In this document: one piece after another, positions 11,343-19,605 of the stretch
Numbering within the stretch: position 1 is the first letter of the stretch
Layout: each line of letters opens with the position of its first letter
Assembly: GCA_016874235.1 (NCBI GenBank)
Contig: VGUJ01000009.1
Location: forward strand, 1 to 64,000
DNA length: 64,000 nucleotides
From: Gammaproteobacteria bacterium
Lineage (GTDB): Bacteria > Pseudomonadota > Gammaproteobacteria > Steroidobacterales > Steroidobacteraceae
Direction: 5' to 3'
Position numbers and translations under genes: made by a program
The notes under the pieces: generated by a model
The model's input: the letters and a program-made list of their open reading frames with translations, nothing else
Database searches by the model: none
What the model was told of the DNA's origin: nothing

Positions 11343-12632
11343 ATGATCAAAGTTCTCATCGTAGGCAGCGGCGGGCGTGAGCATGCGCTTGCCTGGAAAT
11401 GCGCGCAGTCGAGCCGAGTCGGCGAGGTGATTGTCGCGCCAGGCAACGCCGGCACGGCCTCCGAACCCAAGGTTCGCAATGTCGCGGTCAACGCCGAAGA
11501 CGTCGCCGGACTCGTCGCGCTCGCCCAGAGAGAAAAAATCGATCTCACCATCATCGGGCCCGAAGCGCCTCTCGTACTCGGTGTCGTTGATGCGTTCGAA
11601 GCGGCGGGTCTACGCTGTTTCGGTCCGCGTAAGGCGCCCTCGCAGCTCGAAGGGTCCAAAGCCTTCACCAAAGAATTTCTGCATCGTCACGGTATTCCGA
11701 CGGCAGCCTATGCCACCTTTACCCGTGACACCTTCGATCCCGAGTGGCTTCGCCGGCAACGCACGCCCGTCGTCGTCAAAGCGAGTGGACTCGCCGCAGG
11801 CAAGGGTGTCGTCATCGTCGATAGCGTCGAGGAGGCCATCGCGACAACTCGTGCGATGTTCGATGGCCAGTTCGGTGGCGCAGGCACCGAAGTCGTCATC
11901 GAAGAGTTCCTGCCGGGCGAAGAAGCAAGCTTCATCGTGATGGCCGATGGCGAACATGTCTTGCCGTTCGCAACCTCACAAGATCACAAGCGAGTGGGCG
12001 ATGGCGACACCGGCCCCAATACGGGCGGGATGGGCGCCTACTCACCCGCCCCTGTGGTGACGCCTGCGATGCACGAGCGCATCATGCGCGAGGTCATTCA
12101 TCCGACCCTCCGCGGGCTTGCCGCCGACGGCATGCCGTATACCGGTTTTCTGTACGCCGGCATCATGATTGCACCGGATGGCACGCCGAACGTGCTCGAG
12201 TTCAACTGCCGCTTTGGTGATCCCGAGACCCAGCCCATCATGGCGCGGCTACGATCCGATCTGACGCTGCTCTGCGACGCGGCGCTCGATGGTCGACTCG
12301 ATCAGGTCAGCATGGACTGGGATCCGCGGGCGGCGCTCGGTGTCGTACTCGCTGCCGGGGGATATCCCGAGGCCGTACGCAAAGGCGATGCGATTACCGG
12401 GCTCGAGGAAGCCGCCACGCTGCCGGGAAAAGTTTTCCATGCCGGTACGTCGATGCACGACGGACGAGTCGTCACGAGCGGCGGTCGTGTGCTCTGCGCC
12501 GTCGGTCTCGGCGACACGGTGAGCGACGCTCAACACGCCGCCTACGACCTCGCAGAAAAAATTCGCTTCGAAGGCATGCAGTACCGCCGCGACATCGGCC
12601 ATCGCGCCATCGAGCGCGAGGCTGGTCGCTGA
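11343..12632 (+). CDS. purD: Phosphoribosylamine-glycine ligase (GAR synthetase)
   Basis: The 429-residue ATP-grasp enzyme joins glycine to phosphoribosylamine in step 2 of purine synthesis. Recognisable parts are [17 protein letters not shown] at the start, the ATP-binding [38 protein letters not shown], and [15 protein letters not shown]. It pairs with purH upstream and meets rho tail to tail, with only seven bases between the stop codons and no visible hairpin terminator. Confidence 0.98.
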   Translation: MIKVLIVGSGGREHALAWKCAQSSRVGEVIVAPGNAGTASEPKVRNVAVNAEDVAGLVALAQREKIDLTIIGPEAPLVLGVVDAFEAAGLRCFGPRKAPSQLEGSKAFTKEFLHRHGIPTAAYATFTRDTFDPEWLRRQRTPVVVKASGLAAGKGVVIVDSVEEAIATTRAMFDGQFGGAGTEVVIEEFLPGEEASFIVMADGEHVLPFATSQDHKRVGDGDTGPNTGGMGAYSPAPVVTPAMHERIMREVIHPTLRGLAADGMPYTGFLYAGIMIAPDGTPNVLEFNCRFGDPETQPIMARLRSDLTLLCDAALDGRLDQVSMDWDPRAALGVVLAAGGYPEAVRKGDAITGLEEAATLPGKVFHAGTSMHDGRVVTSGGRVLCAVGLGDTVSDAQHAAYDLAEKIRFEGMQYRRDIGHRAIEREAGR

Positions 12633-12639
12633 CGGAACC

Positions 12640-14118
12640 TCAGCGCTTCATCGCTTCGAAGAAGTCCGAGTTCGTCTTCGTATCCTTCATCTTGTCGAGC
12701 AGGAACTCGATCGCTGCAAGCTCGTCCATCGGATGCAGGAGCTTGCGCAGAATCCAGATCTTCGCGAGCTCTCCCGCATCGGTGATGAGGTCTTCTTTGC
12801 GGGTGCCCGATCGATTGATATTGATCGCCGGAAACACTCGCTTCTCGGCGATGCGACGATCGAGATGGATTTCGCTATTGCCCGTGCCTTTGAACTCTTC
12901 GTAGATGACATCATCCATTTTCGAACCCGTGTCGATGAGCGCCGTCGCCAAAATCGTGAGCGAACCGCCCTCTTCGATGTTACGGGCTGCACCAAAGAAT
13001 CGCTTCGGACGCTGTAGCGCATTGGCATCGACACCACCCGTGAGCACCTTGCCGGAGCTCGGCACCACGGTGTTGTAGGCACGTGCGAGACGGGTGATCG
13101 AGTCGAGCAGGATCACCACGTCTTTCTTGTGCTCGACGAGACGCTTCGCTTTCTCGATGACCATCTCGGCCACCTGAACGTGACGCGCAGCCGGCTCGTC
13201 GAAGGTTGAGGACACCACCTCGCCCTTCACCGTCCGCTGCATCTCGGTGACTTCCTCGGGGCGCTCGTCGATGAGCAGCACGATGAGATACACCTCAGGA
13301 TGATTGGCCGTGATCGCCGTCGCGATGTTCTGCAGCAGCATCGTCTTGCCGGCCTTCGGCGGCGACACGATGAGGCCACGCTGACCCTTGCCGATCGGCG
13401 CGCACAGATCGATGGCGCGAGCGGTGAGGTCTTCGGTCGAGCCGTTACCGCGCTCGAGCTTCAGACGTTTGGTCGGATGCAGCGGCGTCAGGTTCTCGAA
13501 GAGCACCTTGTTCCGAGCATTCTCGGGCGAGTCGAAGTTGATCTCGCCCACCTTGAGCAGCGCGAAGTAACGCTCGCCGTCCTTCGGAGGGCGAATCAGC
13601 CCCGAGATCGAGTCGCCGGTGCGGAGATTGAATCGACGGATCTGGGCGGGGCTGATGTAGATGTCATCAGGCCCGGCGAGATACGAACCGTCCGCCGAGC
13701 GCAGGAAGCCGAAGCCGTCCTGCAGAATCTCGAGCACGCCATCACCGTAGATATCCTCGCCTTTACGCGCGTGCGCCTTAAGCAAGCTGAAGATGATGTC
13801 CTGCTTGCGCGAACGGGCCATGCCCTCGACACCGAGCGCACTCGCCATTTCGACCAGCTTGGCGATGGGCATCGCCTTAAGCGTGGTCAGATTCATCGAA
13901 TTGCGCGAGGCAGCCAGCTCCGCGCGGCTGATGATTTCAGCGTCCTCACCCGACTCGATGAAGGGCGCGTGATCCATCGGCATATCGTCGTGGATCGGCC
14001 CGCCGACGTTACCGTTGCGCATGCCACCACCGCGATTAGGATCGCGATGACCACCGTGACGGGGTCCTTTCCCCTGACGTCGCGACCCGCCTTGGCCGCC
14101 TAGATATCCGCCCCTCAC
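12640..14118 (-). CDS. rho: Transcription termination factor Rho with Arg/Gly-rich N-terminal extension
   Basis: Hexameric RNA helicase that ends transcription at Rho sites. The core from [20 protein letters not shown] (about residue 73) to the end is typical: Rho N-domain, RNA-binding cold-shock fold (DGFGFLRS), Walker [14 protein letters not shown], and Walker [18 protein letters not shown]. Reading from GTG at 14118, whose bases overlap the trxA stop as GTGA, adds about 72 residues: first an Arg/Gly/His-rich disordered stretch, then an acidic patch. In-frame ATGs at residues 33 and 73 are alternative starts. The overlap with trxA favours the long form, but this is inferred. Confidence 0.95.
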   Translation of the reverse strand: MRGGYLGGQGGSRRQGKGPRHGGHRDPNRGGGMRNGNVGGPIHDDMPMDHAPFIESGEDAEIISRAELAASRNSMNLTTLKAMPIAKLVEMASALGVEGMARSRKQDIIFSLLKAHARKGEDIYGDGVLEILQDGFGFLRSADGSYLAGPDDIYISPAQIRRFNLRTGDSISGLIRPPKDGERYFALLKVGEINFDSPENARNKVLFENLTPLHPTKRLKLERGNGSTEDLTARAIDLCAPIGKGQRGLIVSPPKAGKTMLLQNIATAITANHPEVYLIVLLIDERPEEVTEMQRTVKGEVVSSTFDEPAARHVQVAEMVIEKAKRLVEHKKDVVILLDSITRLARAYNTVVPSSGKVLTGGVDANALQRPKRFFGAARNIEEGGSLTILATALIDTGSKMDDVIYEEFKGTGNSEIHLDRRIAEKRVFPAININRSGTRKEDLITDAGELAKIWILRKLLHPMDELAAIEFLLDKMKDTKTNSDFFEAMKR

Positions 14119-14444
14119 AGGTGGCTATCCAGGAACGCAGCGAGTTGCGAGCGCGATACCGCGCCGACCTTCTGCGCCTCGACGGTTCCGTTCTTGAACA
14201 GAATCAGCGTCGGAATGCCGCGAATGCCGAACTTGGGAGGCGTCTGCGGATTCTCATCGATATTAAGTTTCGCGATGCGAACGCGATCGGCATACGCCGG
14301 AGCGAGCTCATCGAGGATGGGGGCGATCATCTTGCATGGGCCACACCACTCTGCCCAAAAATCGAGCAGGACGGGCTTGTCGGACTTGAGCACGTCATTG
14401 GCGAAAGTGGAGTCAGTGGTATTGATGATGTGAGGGCTGCTCAC
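14115..14444 (-). CDS. trxA: Thioredoxin 1
   Basis: The 109-residue redox protein carries the classical active site [20 protein letters not shown] (C34, C37) and the cis-proline segment [13 protein letters not shown]. It reduces cytosolic disulfides and feeds DsbD. The start is a GTG at 14444 with a good GGAGG ribosome site nine bases upstream; longer readings to 14549 add unrelated basic sequence. It lies directly upstream of rho with a four-base overlap, and divergent from rhlB, the same three-gene arrangement as in E. coli. The 288 bases between trxA and rhlB should hold both promoters, but I could not assign clean -35/-10 pairs there. Confidence 0.97.
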   Translation of the reverse strand: MSSPHIINTTDSTFANDVLKSDKPVLLDFWAEWCGPCKMIAPILDELAPAYADRVRIAKLNIDENPQTPPKFGIRGIPTLILFKNGTVEAQKVGAVSRSQLAAFLDSHL

Positions 14445-14732
14445 GCGGGTAAACCTCCGGTTGGAGTGGTTTTGATGGGATAGAAACGATAGGAATTGAA
14501 CGGGGAGTTTGCGGACCCGAGGCTGAACGCCATGTCGGGAAGCCTTCAAACGGTTACACTAGACCGTCTTTGCGATTTGGGTTTTGCCTCTGGATTGACC
14601 AGGTTTGCTTGTGGTTTGCGAGGGGGCGAAGCCGGATTCCGGGGGGCAGAACGCCCTACTGAGACCGATTTTTAGCCAATTCCCGGGACGTTTGCAAGCA
14701 CTGTCAATTTTTTTCGTTCACCACGGTTCGTA

Positions 14733-16076
14733 ATGTCTGATACCCACCTTTCCGACTTAACCTTCTCCGCTCTCAATCTGGCCGAGCCCCTCATGCGGGG
14801 CATCAACGAGGCAGGCTTCACGCGCTGCACGCCGATCCAGGCCCAGACCCTGCCCCACGCGCTCTCGGGACGCGACATCGCCGGACAAGCCCAGACGGGC
14901 ACCGGCAAGACGGCAGCCTTCCTGGTCGCGCTCTTCCAGAACCTGCTCACCCACCCCTCGCCACCCACGCGGGGCGCCACCTCGATTCGGGCGCTCGCCA
15001 TTGCACCGACCCGTGAGCTGGCCGTTCAGATCTACAACGATGCCATCGTGCTCGGCCGTCACACAGGCCTGCGCATCGCGGTGGTGTACGGCGGTGTCGA
15101 TTACGAGAAGCAACGACGCGATCTCGAAGGGGGCGTCGATGTACTCATCGGCACGCCGGGACGTCTGATCGACTATTTCAAGCAGCACGTCTTCGAACTT
15201 CGCGAGACGCAGGCCATCGTGCTCGATGAGGCCGATCGAATGTTCGACCTCGGCTTCATCGCCGACATCCGGTACATCATGCGTCGTCTGCCACCACCCG
15301 AGCAGCGACAGTCCATGCTCTTTTCGGCCACGCTCTCGCAGCGCGTGCTCGAACTCGCCTACGAGCACATGAACGATCCCGAGCTCGTGCGCATCGAGCC
15401 CGAAAAAATCACGGCCGATCGTGTTCGACAGGTCATGTACTACCCGGCGATGGAAGAGAAAATTCCGCTGCTCGTGGGCTTGCTTCGCAAGATGGACCCG
15501 TTCCGCAGCATGGTGTTCGTCAACACCAAGCGCATGGCCGAGCGTCTCGAAGACGTGCTTCGCGCGAACGACATCAACGCTCAGGCACTATCGGGTGACG
15601 TCCCTCAAAAGAAGCGACTGCGCTTCCTCGAAGATTTCCATGCCGGCAAGCTCGCTGTCCTCATCGCCACCGATGTAGCCTCGCGCGGGCTGCACATTCC
15701 GGACGTCAGCCACGTCTTCAACTTCGACCTGCCTCAAGACTCCGCGGACTACGTGCACCGGATCGGTCGTACGGCTCGAGCAGGCGCCGAGGGTGACGCC
15801 ATCAGTTTTGCGTGCGAGGAATACGCCGTCGGTCTTCCCGACATCGAAAAATTCATTGGACGGAAACTGCCCTATGAGCCGATCACGCCGGACATGCTCC
15901 CCGAGATCAAATGGCCGCCCCGGCGCAGCTTCGCAGAGCGCGGAGGTCGGCCCGGCGGCGGTAGACCGGGCGGCGGCGGTAGATCGGGCGGCGGCGGAAG
16001 ACCCGGCGGAGGTCGCCCCAGTGGCGGCCCGAGACCCGGCGGCGGACGTTCACGCGGGCGTCGCGGCCCGGGCTGA
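14733..16076 (+). CDS. rhlB: DEAD-box ATP-dependent RNA helicase RhlB
   Basis: The 447-residue helicase unwinds RNA, in the family as part of the RNase E degradosome. Motifs in order: Q motif [14 protein letters not shown], Walker [34 protein letters not shown] (FSATLS), [14 protein letters not shown], and [10 protein letters not shown]. The last 45 residues (bases about 15944-16073) are an Arg/Gly-rich low-complexity tail built from [10 protein letters not shown] units, expected to be disordered and RNA-binding. Its divergence from trxA-rho supports RhlB over other DEAD-box paralogs. Confidence 0.93.
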   Translation: MSDTHLSDLTFSALNLAEPLMRGINEAGFTRCTPIQAQTLPHALSGRDIAGQAQTGTGKTAAFLVALFQNLLTHPSPPTRGATSIRALAIAPTRELAVQIYNDAIVLGRHTGLRIAVVYGGVDYEKQRRDLEGGVDVLIGTPGRLIDYFKQHVFELRETQAIVLDEADRMFDLGFIADIRYIMRRLPPPEQRQSMLFSATLSQRVLELAYEHMNDPELVRIEPEKITADRVRQVMYYPAMEEKIPLLVGLLRKMDPFRSMVFVNTKRMAERLEDVLRANDINAQALSGDVPQKKRLRFLEDFHAGKLAVLIATDVASRGLHIPDVSHVFNFDLPQDSADYVHRIGRTARAGAEGDAISFACEEYAVGLPDIEKFIGRKLPYEPITPDMLPEIKWPPRRSFAERGGRPGGGRPGGGGRSGGGGRPGGGRPSGGPRPGGGRSRGRRGPG

Positions 16077-16085
16077 GCAACGATT

Positions 16086-16754
16086 TCAGATCAGATCGAC
16101 CACGCCGTCGATCGCCGCAAATTCTTCGTGGTTGTGCGGCTCGCGTGAGGTATCGGGCCGCTTCACGCCGTAGACCCAACGCACACCCGCCTCGATGGCG
16201 GCGTGCAATACGGCTTTGCTGTCATCGACGAACATCGTGCGGGCCGGATCGAAAGGCTCCGCACGGCGCGCCGCGATCCAAAATCTTTGATCTTCCTTGG
16301 GTGCACCGAAGCCGTGCGAGGTATACGCGGCATCGAGGTAACTGAGTACCCGGGTCCGCTCTTCCTTGATGCCTAGGATGACCGGGTGCGAGTTGGTCAT
16401 GAGCACGAGGCGCTTGCCGCACTCGCGAACCTGCTCCAGAAACCCCCGAGCGCCCGGCAACCAGGCGACTCGGTGCGACTCCTCACGGTGGACGCGCTCG
16501 ATATCGATGCCGAGTTGTGCGCTCCAGTAGTCGATCGAGTACCAATCGAGCGTACCCTGTACCCGTTTGAAGCGAGGTGCGAGTTCGGCATGGGTTTCGG
16601 CGAGCGACAAACCATTGTTCTCGGCATAGATCTCGGTGACCCGAGCGAGCCAGATGTAATTATCGAAGGCGAGGTCGAGCAACGTACCGTCGAGATCGAG
16701 CAGCACGGTATCGATCTCATCCCAACGGGGCGACTGTCCGGGGAGCAATGACAT
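16086..16754 (-). CDS. yrfG: GMP/IMP nucleotidase, YrfG-like HAD hydrolase
   Basis: The 222-residue HAD phosphatase starts its fold with DTVLLDLDGTLLDLAFDNYI, the signature shared with E. coli YrfG, which dephosphorylates GMP and IMP. The remaining HAD motifs are LVLMTNSH (Thr) and the MFVDDSKAVL acidic pair, with the cap helix SIDYWSAQLGIDI. The start lies only 18 bases from the divergent PHP gene, and a TATGAT hexamer ends six bases before the ATG, so the mRNA may be leaderless. It meets rhlB tail to tail. Confidence 0.9.
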   Translation of the reverse strand: MSLLPGQSPRWDEIDTVLLDLDGTLLDLAFDNYIWLARVTEIYAENNGLSLAETHAELAPRFKRVQGTLDWYSIDYWSAQLGIDIERVHREESHRVAWLPGARGFLEQVRECGKRLVLMTNSHPVILGIKEERTRVLSYLDAAYTSHGFGAPKEDQRFWIAARRAEPFDPARTMFVDDSKAVLHAAIEAGVRWVYGVKRPDTSREPHNHEEFAAIDGVVDLI

Positions 16755-16772
16755 GGGACTATCATACCGACG
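16755..16772. promoter_or_regulatory. Symmetric divergent -10 element between two start codons
   Basis: Only 18 bases separate two divergent ATG codons. The heptamer TATCATA (16760-16766) reads as TATCAT on the plus strand and TATGAT on the minus strand. Seven-base spacing predicts a start of transcription at 16772 (plus, one base before ATG) and 16754 (minus, the A of ATG itself). No good -35 is visible on either side, so promoter strength is uncertain. Confidence 0.5.
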
Positions 16773-17615
16773 ATGAGCCCTCCTCCTCTCGCCGATCTAC
16801 ACCTGCACAGCCATCATTCAGATGGCTTGCTCACGCCTGAGGCGCTCATCGAACTTTGCGCGTCCCGAGGCGTGACGCTGGCGGCGCTCACCGACCATGA
16901 CACCGTCGCCGGCTGCGAATCCGCTCGCCTCGCTTGCGACCGGCACGGCTTGCAGCACGTCACCGGTGTCGAGGTGTCCTGCGGCTGGAACGGTCAAACC
17001 CTGCACGTGATCGGACTCGATTTCGACCCTGCTCACGCGGAACTCACGGCCCATCTGTCTCATATTCGTGCGCGGCGCGCAGATCGACTCATCGAGATCG
17101 GTGAACGCCTCGAGCGCAAGGCCTCGATTGCCGTACGACCTTTGGTGACTCGCATTCTGGGCGAGACGGACGTGCCGACCCGTATGCATCTCGCCCGCTC
17201 GCTGATCGCCGCGGGTCATGCCCGAGACGTGTCTGAGGCCTTCGATCTTTGGTTGTCCCGTGGCACGCCGGGTCACGTCCCTGAGGAGTGGCCCGCACTC
17301 GCTGTCACGGTCGCCGCATTACGTGCGGCGGGCGCACGGGTGGTACTCGCCCACCCGCATCGATATCGTCTCTCGGGCGGCGCGTTGCGACGTCTACTCG
17401 GTGAGTTTCGCGAAGCCGGTGGGGAGGCGATTGAGGTCTCCGTCGCGGGGATCGGACCCTCCGATCTCGATCGGCTCGCGACCTTGGCCCGAAATCTCGG
17501 GTTCGCAGCCTCCACGGGCTCAGACTTCCACGATCCGGCCGTGCCGTGGAATCCTCCGGGACGCTTCGCTAAGCTACCGGCCGACCTCGAACCCTTGGCG
17601 GCGCGGCTCGGATGA
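16773..17615 (+). CDS. rnm: PHP-domain phosphatase / RNase AM (YciV/TrpH family)
   Basis: The 280-residue PHP-fold metal hydrolase has ADLHLHSHHSDGLLTPEAL, LAALTDHDTVAG, the HVIGLDFD segment and the later VVLAHPHRY and TGSDFHDP metal-binding histidines. The E. coli homolog removes 5' nucleotides from structured RNAs and hydrolyses nucleoside 3',5'-bisphosphates. All PHP metal ligands appear to be present. The stop overlaps the next gene (ATGA). An 18-base spacer to the divergent nucleotidase suggests shared control of two nucleotide-salvage enzymes. Confidence 0.88.
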   Translation: MSPPPLADLHLHSHHSDGLLTPEALIELCASRGVTLAALTDHDTVAGCESARLACDRHGLQHVTGVEVSCGWNGQTLHVIGLDFDPAHAELTAHLSHIRARRADRLIEIGERLERKASIAVRPLVTRILGETDVPTRMHLARSLIAAGHARDVSEAFDLWLSRGTPGHVPEEWPALAVTVAALRAAGARVVLAHPHRYRLSGGALRRLLGEFREAGGEAIEVSVAGIGPSDLDRLATLARNLGFAASTGSDFHDPAVPWNPPGRFAKLPADLEPLAARLG

Positions 17616-17842
17616 CCGAGAAGGACGACAACGATAAAGTCGACCGCGAACTGTTTCGCAATGTCGAAAAATTGCGTCAGTTGCGAATCGAACACCGAGA
17701 TCTCGACGAGATCATCTCGCGCCTCTCGATGGACATCCATATCGATGAAATCCAGCTCAAGCGATTGAAAAAACGAAAATTGATTATCAAAGACCAGATC
17801 GAACGCTATAGCAGCGAACTCATCCCTGATCTCAACGCCTGA
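17612..17842 (+). CDS. DUF465 (YdcH-like) small coiled-coil protein
   Basis: The 76-residue acidic/basic helical protein fits DUF465: a central His-Arg-Asp-Leu-Asp (EHRDLDEIISRLS), then DEIQLKRLKKRKLIIKDQIERY, the characteristic pairing of an amphipathic helix with an LKK(R)KL motif. It starts inside the PHP-gene stop (ATGA), so it is probably co-translated. Family function is unknown. The MscS gene follows 22 bases later. Confidence 0.8.
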   Translation: MTEKDDNDKVDRELFRNVEKLRQLRIEHRDLDEIISRLSMDIHIDEIQLKRLKKRKLIIKDQIERYSSELIPDLNA

Positions 17843-17864
17843 TTTCCCACGCGAGAGTGCTTCG

Positions 17865-19202
17865 ATGAACCCCACACCCAGCACCGTCGAGAACCTGCTG
17901 CGGGAGCTCCTGAGCAATGATGGCATCAATGAATTGATCGCGATCTTGCTTGCCGTCGTCGTTTCGCTGCTCGTCAACCGGTTGATGCGCGGCTCGCTCA
18001 AGCGCCTGCGCGAACGTCGTGGACGCAGCACGCTCGCTGAGGGCGCCATCATCCTCGCGCCGTTCTTGGTTGCGACGGTCCTCGTCGCACTGGCGATCGG
18101 TCTGATGCGTCAGGCGGGCGCGCCGGACGCCATCCTCGTCCTCGCCCTACAACTCGTCGTCGTACTCGGCGCCGTGCGTTTCAGCGTATTCCTGTTGCGA
18201 CTACTGCTCGGTGAGGAAAGTTGGGCGGCGCGCTGGGAAGTGAGACTGACGTTGATCGTCTGGGCGAGTCTCGGACTTCAACTGCTCGGCGGCTTCGACT
18301 GGCTCGAACAAACGCTCGATACGGTCGATCTGTTGCCCGGCAAGGCGGTGTTCAGTCTTTGGGCTTTGCTGCGCGGTATCGTGATCGTGGGTGGGTTTGT
18401 CGTCATCACCAGCCTCGCGGCCAAGGCCATCGAACGCCGTGTGATGTCGCTCGAGGACATTGCTCCCTCGACCCGCGTGGGCATCGTCAAAGGCAGCTAT
18501 TTCCTGCTCATCTCCATCGGCTTGCTGCTGGGCGTCAACTCTGCCGGCGTCGACCTCACGTCGCTCACCGTACTGACGGGCGCCGTGGTGTTCGCGCTCG
18601 GCTTCGGTATCCGCGACATCACCAGTAATTTCGTCAGCGGCTTCGTGCTGCTTATGGACAAATCCATCAAACCCGGTGACGTCATCAGCTTTCATCAGCA
18701 CACCGGCACGACTTCCGATAACTTTGGTTGGGTCCAAGAGCTGCGAGGCCGCTATGTCGTCGTCCGCGATCGAGACGGTGTCGAATCCCTGGTCCCCAAT
18801 CAAAATCTCATTACGGCCTCGGTGATCAACTGGAGTTATTCCGATCAACGCGTCCGCCTGCGGCTGCCCGTGATGATCAGCTACGACGACGACCCCGAAC
18901 TCGCGCTCGAACTACTCATAAAGGCCACGAGCGATCATCCACGCATCCTCGTCGATCCCGCCCCTGTCTCGCGCCTCCTGTCCTTCGAGGACTACGGCAT
19001 GAAGCTCGAAGCGCGCTTTTGGATCCGCGATCCGATGAACGGTGTCAACAATGTCCGCTCGGACGTGAACCGCCGGATCTGGAAGCTCTTCAAAGAACAC
19101 GGCATCAAGATTCCGGTGGCGCAGCAGGAAGTGCGCGTACTTGAGCCCGGTGCGGCGCCGACGCGCGCGCGGCTGCCCTACGATGCCGATCCTCGCGGGT
19201 AA
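17865..19202 (+). CDS. MscS-family mechanosensitive ion channel
   Basis: The 445-residue inner-membrane protein has about five N-terminal hydrophobic helices, then the pore helix and beta domain: TVLTGAVVFALGFGIRDITS (pore, about residues 238-257), GFVLLMDKSIKPGDVISF, and the cytosolic VPNQNLITASVINWSYSDQ. Such channels open on membrane tension to release solutes during osmotic downshift. It is longer than E. coli MscS (286 aa) because of the extra N-terminal helices. Its last 20 bases overlap the arfB start. Confidence 0.92.
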   Translation: MNPTPSTVENLLRELLSNDGINELIAILLAVVVSLLVNRLMRGSLKRLRERRGRSTLAEGAIILAPFLVATVLVALAIGLMRQAGAPDAILVLALQLVVVLGAVRFSVFLLRLLLGEESWAARWEVRLTLIVWASLGLQLLGGFDWLEQTLDTVDLLPGKAVFSLWALLRGIVIVGGFVVITSLAAKAIERRVMSLEDIAPSTRVGIVKGSYFLLISIGLLLGVNSAGVDLTSLTVLTGAVVFALGFGIRDITSNFVSGFVLLMDKSIKPGDVISFHQHTGTTSDNFGWVQELRGRYVVVRDRDGVESLVPNQNLITASVINWSYSDQRVRLRLPVMISYDDDPELALELLIKATSDHPRILVDPAPVSRLLSFEDYGMKLEARFWIRDPMNGVNNVRSDVNRRIWKLFKEHGIKIPVAQQEVRVLEPGAAPTRARLPYDADPRG

Positions 19203-19605
19203 GGTGCTGATCCCCGACTCCGATCTGTCGGTGTCGTTCATTCGTGCGGGCGGCCCGGGAGGTCAGAGCGTCAACAAGGTCGCAAGCGCCGTTCAGTTGC
19301 GCTTCGATCTAGCGGGTTCGGCCGCCCTCAGCGACGTCGTCAAGCATCGACTGCGGAGTCTCGCAGGACGTCGCCTCACCGACGAGGGTTCGGTGCTCAT
19401 CGTGGCGCGAGAGCATCGTAGCCAAGAACAAAACCGGCGCGAAGCCGAGCAAAGATTGGCTGAGCTCATCCGCTCGGCATTGATCGAGCCCAAAATCCGC
19501 CGCAAGACCAAGCCCACCCGAGCCTCGGGCTTGCGTCGTCTCGAAGGCAAGACGCGTCGTTCGTCCGTAAAGCGGCAACGCGGGCGCGTACGCGATCAGG
19601 AGTGA
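19183..19605 (+). CDS. arfB: Alternative ribosome-rescue factor ArfB (YaeJ)
   Basis: The 140-residue peptidyl-tRNA hydrolase rescues stalled ribosomes. It carries the catalytic GGQ within FIRAGGPGGQSVNKVAS and the basic C-terminal tail (KIRRKTKPTRASGLRRLEGK and more Arg/Lys) that enters the empty mRNA channel. The ATG at 19183 is chosen because it gives the family-length N-terminus; it lies inside the mscS gene in another frame. It overlaps plsB tail to tail by 10 bases. Confidence 0.93.
   Translation: MPILAGKVLIPDSDLSVSFIRAGGPGGQSVNKVASAVQLRFDLAGSAALSDVVKHRLRSLAGRRLTDEGSVLIVAREHRSQEQNRREAEQRLAELIRSALIEPKIRRKTKPTRASGLRRLEGKTRRSSVKRQRGRVRDQE

Noticed and set aside
14445-14732. Possible tRNA, small RNA or clear promoter in the trxA-rhlB spacer
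   Set aside because: No cloverleaf, no T-tract hairpin and no good -35/-10 pair could be identified by eye.
15944-16073. GC-rich repeated units near the end of rhlB
   Set aside because: In-frame codons for the Arg/Gly-rich tail rather than a separate repeat element.
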